A DNA stretch of 64,000 bases from Flammulina velutipes (GCA_011800155.1 CM022375.1:2604001-2668000); one strand, 5' to 3'; counted from the first letter of the stretch, positions 10,182 to 22,491 are shown. Numbers and translations: made by a program. The notes: generated by a model not told the origin, from the letters alone.

Positions 10182-13095
10182 CTATGTCTGCGGTACCAGG
10201 CGACGTGGAAGTGTGGGCGGCCGAGCAAACACTTTGTAGAATGTGCGAATGTAATGGCGCCCGACAGATCGACCAAATTCATCCACCTCGTCAGCGAAGA
10301 CTGTAGACAGACTAGCCTTCAACGTTCTTGCCTTCTGGTCCATACCAGCAGGCAAGAGCGCTAATCCAGTCCAGCTAGGGTTTAAAGGTCAGGTTAAGTC
10401 AGGTTAATGACCTACTTTTCGCATTAACCTGACCTTAACCAGTCATTCAATATCATGAAAGTTGATTAACCATTAACTGTGACCAGTCAATAAGTATAAC
10501 CAGTCACTCATGACTAGGTTATAACTGACTATAACCAGTTAACATCGAAAGCAGTTATAACCAGTTATTAACAGGTTATGACTGGTCAATATGCTGTCAA
10601 CACTATGATTTAGAAGTAAACCAAGTTTATTGGATCTATTAATTTATCTCATTCATATTTCTATATATATTTTCTAGTCTCTCTCTTCATAATTCTAGTG
10701 TATTAGAATTTATCAATCATATATATACTCTATATGTAAGAAAACTTTGTGTTATAGCTCTTTTTCCCTTCATATATTGAGGATATCAAGAGTATTGGTT
10801 ATAACCAGTTAAGACCAGTCATTGACAGTCACATTAAATTTCTCTAAATGATATAACCATTAACCTTAACTAGTCATTCACAGTGACCAGTCACTCAGGG
10901 TCCGGTTAATGTTTCCAGTCAGGTCAGGTTAAGTCGCTCTAAAATGACCAGTTAAGTGACTTAACCTTTAAACCCTAAGTCCAGCCTTGCATAATAGTGA
11001 CTAGCCCGACGAGTGCTATGCAACGCTCAACAGGACTGCTTCCAGCGAAACCACGAGACACAAATTCGGTGTCGTCCATCACAACGCTACTGTTGAAGTA
11101 CGGGACTAGGCTGAGAACGATCATGCGCCTCTCAGCAGGCGATACACGATCTTCCTCTTTTCGTCGCGCCTCCTTGCCCCAATCAAAAACAAACGAATCG
11201 AGAAGTACAAGCTCTGAACGGAAATTGAGCTCGTACATCTCCCAAAGGATTTCCCGACAGATTTTGGCAGGGGGAAGGGTGCCATCATCGACAAGGATGC
11301 TACCATTGCGCCACCGCGCTTCAGCAGTCCGGATCTTTGAGATATCGAAGACGAGCTGTCAGAATTGTTATTCTGTGTTGTAAAATAATAATATTGAGTA
11401 TTTACCCCCTTTTGCTCAGACATTGCCTGTTTCAACGCCTCAGTCGCAGCCACACGTTCGGAAGCAGCCAGACTGGTAGCCTTCTGAGAACCCAGAACAC
11501 CAAGCCCAACTACGTGCCGCCATGTTTGAGGGTGTATCGTCTTTGTATCCGTTTTGGGGTCAACCACGCCCTCGAGCCAATAATGAACGAGATGACGAAT
11601 GCGGGCGTAATTGACGAGGATTCCCGCTTGAGTGACCGAGTTATTCATTTCGCCGAAGATAAAACCATCTGGAGCAGCGTAGTAAGTGTGCTCTTTGGTA
11701 ACACCCAGAAAAGTGGGCATGTCGCGGTCCCCAGCATGCAGATTGGCTTTCTCCTCTTGAAGGATAGCCATCCACCAGTCGATAGCAGCGGGCATGATGG
11801 AACTGCGAACGTCGAGCCATCGATCGCGGTTCGTCTGGGTGTTATTGTGGACTTTCGCTTTCTTCGTTTTCGCCTTCTTTGTTTTCGCTTTCTTTGCAGG
11901 CGGATTTGCTACATTGCTGGGCGACAGGGAACGTTTGATGCCACCTATTCCATTGTCAGCAAAGAATTACTGCTATTCTGACACGAAAACACTCACGGGA
12001 CATCACAACCGTTGGGAAACTCGGCTGCGCATGGATGACCGACGACGACGAGGCAAAAGGTTGGGAACTTGGTGATGTTGACGGCTCTGGCGCAGACACA
12101 GTGGCGGATCGCTCCCGACGTAGGACCTTTGACATGATTGCATAGCGCGCCGGGTCGTCTGCTTGCCCTGCCCAAAGAATCGCTGCACCTTGAACAGGCG
12201 TAAGCGAAAATAACCCATGAGCTCCGTTTCTAGCTCCCATCTGAATAGAGCGACTGGGAATCTCGGTATCCTGAAGAAGCGCTTGCACGGCAGAATGATC
12301 GAGATATCGCTGGAAGCGCTCTGTGCGTACAGCGACGGCGCTGTAGATATACCAAACAGGGATTCCGGCGTAATAGCAATCTAACGCGGTTGTCATGCTC
12401 TTCGTAAGGCAGCCTGACCGAGCATTGTCAACGGGATGAGGTTTGGAAGGCGGAGCCAGAAGGCGGGGGTGGAAAATGGTGACATAGTCAAGGTAGGCCT
12501 GTAAGTTGAGGTGTAGACGCTGGACGTTGACCCAGCGAAGGTGACATTCGTCGAAGGAAGCCGGACGTAGAAGAAGACGATGGTACATCTTGAGATACCA
12601 GATATCGCGCTGCGTCTTCTCGTTCTCCAGGCGCGCAGGATTTACGGACCCGTGGGGGTTTTCCGCTGCAGCTGTAACTGCCTCTCGGAATTTGCGGAGG
12701 AGCTGCTTCCCATGCGCGATAAGCATTCCCGGGGCGTCGCCGTTCAATGATCCAGTTCCCGTTAGACCTTTATCCTCTGACGCAGGGGGCCAGTCGGACT
12801 TGGACAGAGGGAGAAAGAGTAGTTGGTCGAGTCCATTTTGAGTGGGCGCAATCATGACCGCCAGATATGATGAAGACGAATGAAACGGTTGGGGATGGGC
12901 AATGGGATCATGAAAACCAAACCGGAAGTCGTCGTTGAGAACGACTGAGGCGGGTCGGTCGAGGAGGGGACGGTAGATGACTTGAGCGTTGGGGGTAGAG
13001 ATTGCGACTTCTCCGAATTTGGCGCCCACAAGTCCATCACAGTACTCGCCTGGAAGTTCGGGCCATTCAGGCGGAGCAATAGAGAGGTTCTCCAT
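10182..13095 (-). pseudogene. Plavaka cargo protein 3, disrupted by a MITE
   Basis: Exons 13095-11997, 11944-11406 and 11355-10182 are in phase. The last is split by a MITE at 10376-10977. Without the MITE and one target copy the frame runs to TAG at 10184-10182, about 733 aa. With it, the first MITE codon is TAG, so the product loses its last 61 residues (about 672 remain). The protein starts MENLSIAPPEWPELPG, has a middle segment with DCYYAGIPVWYIYSAV, and carries a Lys-rich stretch AKKAKTKKAKTKKAK, a likely nuclear signal, early in exon 2. The AGIPVW-type segment recalls abundant hypothetical proteins of Agaricomycetes. Function is unknown. It is divergent to the transposase across about 1 kb. 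Confidence 0.75.
10376..10977. mobile_element. Non-autonomous hAT-type MITE
   Basis: 602 bp with terminal inverted repeats starting TAGGGTTTAAAGGT and an 8-bp target duplication AGTCCAGC at 10368-10375 and 10978-10985. No coding capacity. The interior is AT-rich and packed with variants of GACCAGTTA/TAACTGGTC in both orientations, as expected of hAT subterminal binding motifs. The TIR and 8-bp duplication identify the superfamily. It interrupts the last exon of a cargo gene. Confidence 0.9.
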
Positions 13096-14138
13096 CGCTA
13101 TTGGAATAAGCAGATAAGACATAGTAGAGGTGATATTTGGCAGGACTTACAGGATTCGCTGAATATCTTATCTCGCAGATGCCAATCGGGCTCAACGTAT
13201 CAGAGGCTGCAAGAGCAACTGATTTACTGACGGCTACAGGAGCGGCCAATCGCTGACTTCACCGAATGGAGACTACAAGAGTGTCCAGAGAGGTGGCGGT
13301 TCAGTGCACGTTTAGCGGCTGGCAAGTTCGACACTGCCACTACTCCGGTCCGCTCGCGCCTTGCCTCTTCCTTCGTGCAGCGCAATTCAGGTAAATATGC
13401 GCTCTGTTTATCAAAGCCGAAACTCACCGCTATTCATGTAGGAATTATCTCAGCCGACGTCTTACCACTGGACATGATCCCATGGGTGTCGTGTATGGCT
13501 ATTGTAAAAGGTCAGTCCGGTATTCTGTGAATGGCAGGAAAACTCACCTTTACGCTAGGCTTCCTTCCATCCAGCGGACAATACCTCGCGGAAGATTACT
13601 GGGCGCGCGTGGATGGTCACAAGCAACAGGATCAAGGCGAACCACTGGTCGGCGCGTTGGACATGTTCCTGCGCCGTCTTGCACTTTGGACGTGTTCCTG
13701 TGCAGTGTAGTTATATGTTCTTGCAACCTATAGCTGCAGAGTGGTTCAACTGGGTTGTGTTTCGGCCCGTTGCGTCAGAACGCAGCATTCAACAAATCTT
13801 CTGGCCCCCGTACTGCCTCATTGCTCCTCTCCCGGAATAACTCCACCCACGCATTTGCTATCAATATGTCGCATACGGACGTCCCTTAGGCCTGACCGTT
13901 TAACGGTCAGTTGGCTATTACAGACGCAGGACCCATGTCTCTTGCGAGGTGAGTAGCATGTGTTGCACTGTTCTTCGCGGCTGATTGTGCCAAAATAGTT
14001 CTGATGACCCAACCTTACCGCGCGCGACAGCCATCGATAATCAGCTCGTGCTCTCGTCGTCGCAATTGTATCTTTACTTATAAGGCTTTTGATTACTGTC
14101 CTCACATACCATCCTACGCTATCTTAAACGCTAAACAA
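13096..14138. promoter_or_regulatory. Divergent intergenic region between cargo gene 3 and transposase
   Basis: About 1 kb between two start codons pointing away from each other, so probably a shared promoter region. Short frames on the minus strand (13224-13427, 13067-13249) and splice-like sites just upstream of 13095 (acceptor TTCCAATAG) could mean a leader exon for cargo gene 3. I could not phase one. Confidence 0.45.
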
Positions 14139-17100
14139 ATGGCCTCCCAATCCACTGGTGTTCGTTGTCAGAATCCAATGTGCGACATCATGTTCGCAAC
14201 CTATGGCCATATGCGTAGTCATCTCAAGCAGGCTGCATCTTGCAAATGGTGGCCAGCCCATGCCAAGGAAGCTGCTGCGAAACTTTCTGCACCGCCAGCA
14301 CCCACCATAGTACCCGGCTCGATTTTCGACTCGACGAGCGCTTTCTGGGAAGATAGTGACGACGAACCTCTCAGCGCGGGGGAAGGCAGAGATACAGAGG
14401 ATGAAGACACGGACAACAGCGAAAACGAAGTCCCTGAATTCACTGGACCGTCGCCTGACCTTCTCCGAGAGCTTATGGAGATGAACGACCCGGAGGACTT
14501 CTACGATGTCGTCCACCCAAACATCGCCATCGGGGAGGAAGGTCCGGGACCTTCAACTTTGCGCGCTCGTCTCAACCGCATGTTAGGGGCTAGACGACGC
14601 TATCTGGACGACGAGGAGGAGGAGGAGGAGGAGGATGTCGGGAGGGTTTTTGACGAGCATCCGACTGCCGGGGCTAGCATAAAAATGGCTCGAAACCTAC
14701 ATGAACGCTGGGCAGCGTTGTTCGGGACGTCTGGCCTGCCAACGAGCGCTGATGCGAAGATGGACGGATCGGGTCAAGCGGACATAGGCAACCATAACAT
14801 CTATCATCCGTTTGCTTCAAAATTGGATTGGGAGATCGCACGTTGGATGGTAGAGGATGGCATTGGCCATAATTCGTTCAATCGATTACTGGCAATTGAC
14901 GGGGTACGTGTAGAGCAACGAACATTCTTCTCATTCTAACCTCTCTACTAGGTGAAACAAAAGCTGGGATTGTCGTACTCTAATACGAAGGGTATGCATG
15001 AGCGTCTTGCGAATATCCCTCGCCGTGCTGGGACGTGGCACACCAAGCACATAACCTTTCCCGATCGCCCAGACGACCCGTTCACACTTCGGCATCGAGA
15101 TCTTCTGGAGGCGATTCAGAGCCTTTGGGGAGATCCCAAACTGTCGAAGCACCTCGTATACAAACCTCGAAAGCTTTTTACCAACAAGGATCGCGAAACA
15201 CGTATAATCAATGAAATGTGGACAGCAGAATGGTGGTGGAAGATACAAGTATGTTGCATTCAATTTTAGCAGTAATATCGAGTTAATTATTCTATAGGAC
15301 ATGCTACCAGATGATCATACTCTAGGCGCTCTTATTGTCTCAACAGATAAAACCCAACTCACACAGTTCTCCGGCAGCAAACAAGCATACCCCATCTATC
15401 TCACCCTTGGTAACATACCCAATCACCTTCGCCGTAAGCCCTCCGAGCAGGCGTGCATCCTCCTTGGGTACCTCCCCGTTGAAAAGATTGTTCGAGGGAC
15501 CCTATCGAAAGTAGAACTCTCTGCCCGTTATCGTCGTCTCTTTCACGCCGCTATGACCGTCCTCTTCGAGCCATTGAAGGAGGCTGGAATAAAAGGGGTC
15601 GAAATGACTAGTGGCGATGGTGCTGTACGGGTCGTCCATCCTGTACTGGCAGCCTACGTTGCGGATTACCCAGAGCAATGTCTAGTGACTTGTTCGAAAT
15701 ATGGCACCTGTCCAAAGTGCACAGCGGGCGCTACTGACCTCGACAAAGATGCCAAGTTTCCTCGCCGGACCCACAAGAGCACAATGGAGGCCATGGCTAG
15801 TGCATCTGAGTCAACCTCGTCGCGCACTGCCTATCTCAAGGCCTGCAACGCCAAGAACGTAAACGGCACTGTGCTTAAACCGTTCTGGGACGGACTTCCG
15901 TATACCAACATACATCTATCCCAAACTCCTGACGTCCTTCACCAACTCTACCAGGGCGTTCTAAAGCACTTGCTTGAGTGGTGTCAAACCCTTATGACAG
16001 AGCAGGAACTGGACCGTCGAATTCGTTGCCTACCCCCTGCCGTTGGTGTTCGACATTTCAAGAATGGAATCAGTGCGCTATCCCAGATCAGTGGCTCTGA
16101 ACGCAAGAATATGGGGAAAATCCTCCTTGGTTGTATCGTTGATGAACTCGATAGTCGCGCCGTTACTGCGTGTAGGGCCATCTTGGACTTCATCTACGTT
16201 GCACAGTATCCGACCCATGACGACGTCACTCTTGGCTACATGGAAACAGCACTCGATACGTGGCGCACAAACAGGAGCTACTTCGTGGATGTTGGTGTTC
16301 GAGATGACTTTCAAATCCCCAAGTTCCATTCCCTTGTCCATTACGTCGAAATGATTCGACTTTTCGGGACGACGAACAACTACAATACGGAGATGTTCGA
16401 ACATCTCCATATCGACTTTTCCAAAAAGGGCTGGCGTTCGTCAAACAAGCGGGATGAGTTTCCGCAAATGACGGAATGGGTTGTGCGCAAAGAAGCAGTA
16501 CATGGGTTCGAGAACTATCTTGAATGGATCAAGAAGGAGCTCGGTAAGCTGAATCTGCAACATCAGTGTTCTTGTGCTAACTTTCTCAGTAGCGTCAAAG
16601 CCAAAGCCAAAGCCAAAGAAACCTCCAAGCAACGCCATCGCATCTTCGTCTGCGCTGCCTCCAAGCAACGCTGTTGCATCTTCGTCTGCGCTGCCTCCAA
16701 GCAACGCTGTTGCGTCTTCGTCTGCGCTGCCTCCAAGCAACGCCATCGCATCTTCGTCTGCGCTGCCTCCAAGCAACGCCATCGCATCTCCGTCTACAGA
16801 GACATCAGCTCCAATCTCTCTCAACAATACTGAGACCGTTCGTAACGCTAAAGCCTCAAGGAACTTCCAGTCCATCATTCTCCCAAAAATTCCAAGTTCG
16901 CCAAAGAAGCTATTGCATATTATAGCTCGAGAACACGATGTACCGGACTTTCCTTCCAACGTACAGGATTATCTCAACGGGGTTGAACAACTTCACGCTG
17001 CTTCACCGATTATCTATGATCCGCTGCCGTTTCGACGTGTTGACGTCTTTCATTCATTCAAGTTCACTCGGGAGGGTCTTCAGGAGGATACACAGGATCG

Positions 17101-17624
17101 TGACTGGGTTCGGGCATCACCAGTGGATGCTGGGCGTTTCGACACTGTAGTGATCCTGACAGATGACGATGCAGAGTCAACTGGACTAGACGGTATGTCA
17201 GATAAATTCTGTTTCTATTATTATCCCTAACTTATTACTTGTCTTAGGAACTCGGATAGGACGTGTTCGTGTCATCTTCAAGATTCCGAGTACTTTGCGT
17301 ATCAAGGGCGAAGACATGAAGACACCCGCCTATTGGCCCAAAGATCATCTTGCTTATATCGAGTGGTTCACGAAACCAAAGCTAACGGTACGCGCGGGAC
17401 AGATACACAACATGGCGTCACTGTCAAAGGATCTTCGTAATGGAAAGCCAACTTGGTCCATCGTGCCGCTAGGGAATGTACGTCAATCTTGTATGTTAAT
17501 TCCTGATTTCGGGAAGACTTCGTCTACTGTTTGGGATACCAATGAGTCTGTTTTAGATACTTGTACCCATTTCCGAGTTAATAACTGGCAGAGCTTGTAT
17601 ACATATCAGACTATATACATGTAG
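14139..17624 (+). CDS. Plavaka transposase
   Basis: Five exons phase cleanly: 14139-14903, 14952-15248, 15298-16543, 16590-17192, 17248-17624. They give about 1095 aa. The N-terminus has a zinc-finger-like CQNPMC...H...H...C segment, then an acidic region. The core shows family hallmarks: STDKTQLTQFSG with KQAYPIYLTLGNI, PEQCLVTCS...CPKC, DVLHQLYQGVLKH, and TEMFEHLHIDFSKKGWRSSN, which contain the expected acidic catalytic residues. The C-terminus (IGRVRVIFKIP, YIEWFTKP, SCMLIPDFG, NNWQSLYTYQ) is also typical. No stop or frameshift was found. A 36-bp repeat inside exon 4 encodes a flexible linker. It would cut and join DNA at the element's inverted repeats, and the frame appears functional. 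Confidence 0.9.
16622..16797 (+). repeat. 36-bp minisatellite in transposase exon 4
   Basis: Five near-perfect copies begin at 16622, 16658, 16694, 16730 and 16766. Each adds the 12-residue unit PPSNA(I/V)ASSSAL, forming a Pro/Ser/Ala linker between the catalytic core and the C-terminal region. The length is a multiple of three, so copy changes keep the frame. Confidence 0.9.
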
Positions 17625-17997
17625 TGTACTAGAATGTTATTGTGATCTTAATCATATCTATGACTGTGTGGCGCACAAAACTTGCAGCGGTCTAAGGATA
17701 ACTGAGGTCAATATCAATACGACCTCTAATTATAAGTCAACTAAGGTAGACCTGAGCTACTAGACCTGCACTCTATCAGTTACAGATATCCTAAGTGCAC
17801 ACAGGTTATTTGAACATACTATGTGAACTTGTAGATATCATTAGTGTACCTAAGATATGGGAACAATGTCAAGTAACCTGAGAATATCATAAGTGTGCCT
17901 TCAATGTCTTAAGTCATAGAGGTATATCAGGGCAGTCAGGTTAACTGAGGTTCTCTTACAGTTTTACCCAGTTTCAACAATAAACCTACCGCAAACC
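17625..17997. other. Right subterminal region of Plavaka element
   Basis: About 370 bp downstream of the transposase stop, no gene seen. It repeats words such as AGACCTG(A/C), TATCATAAGTGTGCC and GGTTAACTGAGG that have counterparts in the left subterminal region. Confidence 0.5.
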
Positions 17998-18022
17998 GAG
18001 AGCAGGGGGGCGTTTCCTGATG
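17998..18022. repeat. Right terminal inverted repeat of Plavaka element
   Basis: 25 bp ending CGTTTCCTGATG, then TA at 18023-18024. It matches the left end with one mismatch. Confidence 0.88.
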
Positions 18023-18024
18023 TA

Positions 18025-18837
18025 GCTGAAGGATCCGTACGCTCTGTACGAACTGGTCAATCTGGACGTACGCGAGTTGACTTTAATACTCACCGTGGTG
18101 ACTTCGACCTGGTAGAGCACGAAAGTTACTCGTCCGCGAGTGATGATTATGCCGATGATGTATCAATTCGAGCCATGTGCGTATTCGATGAGGCTGTCGA
18201 ATATAAAGATGAGAACGAGGATGGTTTGAACGAGGTGACCCAATCCATGACCGTAGCCGGTGATGGTAGCGGACTTACTCCTGTACAGGTTAAAGGAAAG
18301 GGTAACACGAAGGTTCAATTGTACGTACCTGATATTCCACTGACTCGACCTTCGCTACATCCTGATGAGAAACGATGCCTGGTAACGTATACGAGAATAC
18401 TGGACTCTCCGGATGTTCCCGCACTAACGCTGTGGGACAGTGGAAGCACTACTTCATCCGTGAGCCCGAGCTTCTCTAGTGTGGCGAAGCTGGACGTACG
18501 TATGTTGAAGGAACCAGTTCCGTTATTCTTGGGATGTGTTGGGAGTAAGTCGAAAATTAACTTTGGAGCCATCGTAAATGTGGATATTCCGAGCATTAAA
18601 GGATCAACTTACTTTGATGTCGTTAACTTGGATCGTTATGATATGTTAATGGGAGCTCCCTTCATGCTTAAGCATGGAGTTGTACTGGACTTCGCTAACA
18701 GGTGCGTACGCATTGGCGATGTAGTGCTACCAGGTGAACTGGCGCCCGTCAACCCCGACGTGGCGCAACGTCATCGCATGAGACGACGAGATGATGCTGG
18801 ATCGTTGACGAGGGCGAACGAGCTAGTTCGAGATTGA
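18025..18837 (+). CDS. pro: Element A aspartic protease region
   Basis: The frame that stopped at the Plavaka element resumes at 18025 and runs to TGA at 18835-18837. A retropepsin-like fold is indicated by LWDSGSTTSSVS (the DSG catalytic motif) and, later, MLMGAPFMLKHGVVLDF, which matches the second conserved hydrophobic-glycine block. It would mature the Gag-Pol polyprotein. The next part of Pol is in the same frame after a single TGA. Confidence 0.8.
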   Translation, partial: AEGSVRSVRTGQSGRTRVDFNTHRGDFDLVEHESYSSASDDYADDVSIRAMCVFDEAVEYKDENEDGLNEVTQSMTVAGDGSGLTPVQVKGKGNTKVQLYVPDIPLTRPSLHPDEKRCLVTYTRILDSPDVPALTLWDSGSTTSSVSPSFSSVAKLDVRMLKEPVPLFLGCVGSKSKINFGAIVNVDIPSIKGSTYFDVVNLDRYDMLMGAPFMLKHGVVLDFANRCVRIGDVVLPGELAPVNPDVAQRHRMRRRDDAGSLTRANELVRD

Positions 18838-21696
18838 CTACGCTCGGGGGATAGAAAGAACCGTATCGAAGACGTGGATGACGATGATGACAATGATATG
18901 GTGCCTTCCTTGCCGCTAGAAGATGGCGGTCCTATCCTGATGACTGAAGAGGAATACTGCAAAATTGATAAGAATGCGAAGGAACTTAATAGTTCTACCC
19001 GAACTAACCAGAGATACGAACACGAGAAACCTAACACTGAGAGTCCGCGAGTCCATCTTAGATCCCCTAATATAAATCAGAAAACGACGAATACGAGTCG
19101 TGAAAAACAGCATGCCGCACCAAAACCGTTATTCGAGGAGAAGGAATATTGTCTTCCCACGTCGTCTAAGGTGAAGGTTGAGGACTTAGTGACAGAGCAT
19201 GACGACATAGTGGATGCGTACCGGGAATTAGAGGTTGAGGCGGAGAACGATGGCTATGGACCAATAGATAAGTTTGCTGGAAGAGTTCCCGCCATTAACG
19301 GGATGGATTTGATATTTGACGAAAGATTGCCATATGAATTCGTAGCGATGGCCCGGGCTATGACTGAGTACACTATGCATTGTCGCCAGGATTTCATTGA
19401 GACGTATCCCGAGGCACCAGACGATGTGTCAGAATCGAATGGCATGGGATCTTTATTCCAGCCTGTGGATGCGGAAGTTATGGGACCAGTGGAGTTCACC
19501 AACACGAGGTTCTCACCTGAACGACGGGAAGTCTTGATGAAGATGGAGGTAGACTCGGATTTCGAGTTGAACGACGAGATGGAGTCGCTCCGGGAAACTA
19601 TAATTGAGAATGAGAACCGGGTTAGGAGCAAGGACTACCGCGCACCAGCTTCGCATAATCTTGCTAAAGGAAAGTGGAAAGCGACAAAGTACAGTGAAGA
19701 CGACATTCCTCAGCTGCGGGAGCATTGGTACTCAGAATACGCGGACATAATGAAAGGCGTACCCGACGATAGAATGCCGCCCCTTCGAGATGTGAATCAT
19801 GAGATTAATCTGGTCGACGAGAACCGTCAGTATATATATAGGCGTCCGTACTGTCCACACTCACTTCGTGACGAACTACGAGAAAAAACCCAACGATATT
19901 TGCGTGCTGGTTGGTGGTTAGAAGCAACCTCTACTCAGGCGGCACCGTTACTATGTGTTTGTAAGAAGGACGGAAAATTACGTACCGTGGTTGACCTCCG
20001 TCAACGTAATGATAATACAATTAAGGACGTAACTCCACTTCCAGATCAGGAGTTGATCAGAGAAGATGTGGCGCGGGCAAAATACCGGTCTAAGATCGAT
20101 CTTTCGGATGCGTATGAGCAGGTTCGGATATTGCGTAAGGATTGGCATAAGACGGCGTTCGTAACGGTTTCGGATACGTTCTTGAGCAAAGTTATGCAGC
20201 AGGGCGATTGTAACGCTCCCGCTACTTTTCAGAGGTTGATGTCTTCAATATTCCGTGATATTATTGGTGACTACGTTCATGTTTACTTGGATGATATATT
20301 TGTATATTCGGACACCATTGAAGACCATGAGAAACACCTCGAGGTAGTGTTGAGTCGATTGCGCCACCAGAAATTGTACCTTCGGAGACCGAAATGCGAG
20401 CTATATGCGGACGTGATTGATTGCCTAGGCCACAAGATTGATGTCAATGGTTTGCACGTTGACACTGATAAGCTTTCACGAATACGGGAGTGGCGCACCC
20501 CACGCAGTTACCATGATATCCAGAGGTTTGTGGGGTTGGTCCAGTACATTGCGGCTTTCTTACCGGATATAACGGCGTATACTGGGCCGTTGATGTCGAT
20601 GATACAAAATGGACACCCGTTCTTGTGGCGCCCGCTACACCAACGGTGCTTCGAAATGATTAAGAAGATTGCATGTAAGGTACCTGTATTGAGACCTATA
20701 GTACCAGGTAATGGCGAGCCTATTTGGTTGATATGTGATGCATCCCAGACGGGAGTCGGAGCAATGTTAGGACAAGGTCCATCCTGGGACAAATGTAGAC
20801 CAGCCGGTTTCATGTCCAAGAAATTCTCTAGCGCTCAGCAGCATTATCGTGTATATGAGCTAGAGACATTGGCGATACTTGAAGCCTTGCTGAAGTGGGA
20901 GGATAAGCTTGTCGGGTATCGTATACATGTTATTACCGATCATAAGGCCTTGGAGTTTTTCCAGACACAGAAGAATTTGACCCCACGTCAATTGCGTTGG
21001 ATTGATTATATGGCTCGTTTTGATTTTGATATCACGTACGTTAAAGGTGAGAACAATAAAGTGGCTGATTGCCTATCCCGTTACTATGAGAATGATACTC
21101 CGGATGACACCCACTCGCCCAATGATTATGTTCGCGCAGATATTAGAATCGATCCCCAGGGTCATGATCTGCCTGTTCAAAGGTATGATGAAGTGCAGGA
21201 GAAGTCCGTGGAAATAAATGCTATGATCGCACAAGAACGACGGCGTAGCGGTCGATTAAGGGAACTGAGGGAACTTCGTGATATTGAGGCGTCTGAGTTG
21301 GCAGCAACGGAAGTGGCGCACGATTCGGGATCTCCCGCCACCGTCGACGGGACTTCTCCGAGTTCATTCGCGTCACATGCAGGAACTGATTTCACCGTTA
21401 AGGATATGCTTGACGCCCCGGCTAACGTTACACCACTTCCTCCTGCAACCGATGACTTCCTCGATGCTGTACGGCACTTTACGCCACTAGACCCTTTGTT
21501 GTTGAAGATCGTGGAAAAACCAGATGATCATGTACACTTTGCCGTGAAGGATGGATTAGTATGGTACACAACTGCTGATAGTACTGAAGTCTTATGCTTA
21601 CCTAAAGGTGATTATAATGGCGAGTCTCTTCGTGGTGCTATTGCTGATCAGGCTCATCGAACGCTTGGGCATTTCGGTACACAGAGGACGTCTGAG
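18838..21696 (+). CDS. pol: Element A reverse transcriptase-RNase H and start of integrase
   Basis: Open frame from just after the TGA; the first ATG is at 18898. The reverse transcriptase shows KKDGKLRTVVDLRQRN, KIDLSDAYEQ, QQGDCNAPATFQRLM and the catalytic YLDD near 20284-20295. RNase H shows LICDAS near 20728 and TDHKALEFF. The last residues (AHRTLGHFG) are the two histidines of the integrase zinc-binding domain. The frame is cut by the hAT element: the codon after 21696 is TAG, the first bases of the transposon. The frame continues exactly at 52176. Confidence 0.9.
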
Positions 21697-22491
21697 TAGA
21701 GCTTCAAGGTCCGGTTCACAGGACCACCAATGACCGGTGAACTGGACTGGACCGGACCCAAAAAAGACCGGACCGTATAAGGACCGGGTACCGGTTCGAA
21801 CCAGTCACGGTCTGCGGTCCTGGGAAATGAGAGAATTTTACAGGACCGGTAAAAGACTGCTAGGACCAGTCCTGAACCAGTTCAGAAGAGTATATGATAC
21901 AGAATCAATACTCATGCTCTAGAAGCTGGGGCTTTGGGTCCTAAGTGAGATTATGATGGAAATAGAAAGCTATAATAGACATATAGAACATATTACAAAA
22001 GAGTTTATGCAGCACTACTATATCAAAAGCTACTACCTCGTAGTGTAACATGTGCTGATCAATAGATTTCTTACATTTGACAATTTTCTAGCATACATAT
22101 ACTGTTCTAGATGCATCTGGTATAGACAAGATAGTGAGATATACAATAGAAGACTGGTTCTTATTGAATTACTGGATGAGTATTATACTAGTATGGCCTA
22201 CCGTGGGAAGATGTTGGTCCAGTTCTGTGTTCCCACACTTCACTCAACTATTTTCAAAACATGCAATTAACTATTAGAATAACCTTTTATTAAGAAGATT
22301 AGTGATAATATATTGATATAAACTTAATAAAATCAAAAAACTCGCAAAGACACGAGTCTTTTGACAAAAATGCACCAGTTTGACCGGTTGAACTGCAGTC
22401 CGGACTGTTGAACGGTCTGACCGGTCTAACTGCTATAACCGGACTGCGGTCCTAGCGGTCCTGATTTAGGACCGGTCCCGGTCTGCGGTCC

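Larger units (their letters stand above)
5078..18022 (+). mobile_element. Plavaka-type (CMC superfamily) DNA transposon with TET/JBP cargo
   Basis: 25-bp terminal inverted repeats at 5078-5102 and 17998-18022 (CATCAGGAAACGCC...) differ at one position. Each end is flanked by TA (5076-5077 and 18023-18024), read here as a 2-bp target duplication. It holds four genes: a plus-strand Plavaka transposase at 14139-17624 and three minus-strand cargo genes at 5893-7685, 7876-9457 and 10182-13095. Length is 12.9 kb, including a 602-bp MITE. The interior is flanked by about 0.8 kb (left) and 0.37 kb (right) of non-coding subterminal DNA rich in short GACCTGA/CAAGTT-like words. Removing it restores the gag-pro frame of element A. 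Confidence 0.88.

Noticed and set aside
14139..17624. Transposase as KDZ family because of the TET/JBP link
   Set aside because: Motifs (DKTQLTQFSG, YPIYLTLGNI, EMFEHLHIDF, EWFTKP, SCMLIPDFG) fit Plavaka, not Kyakuja/Dileera/Zisupton.
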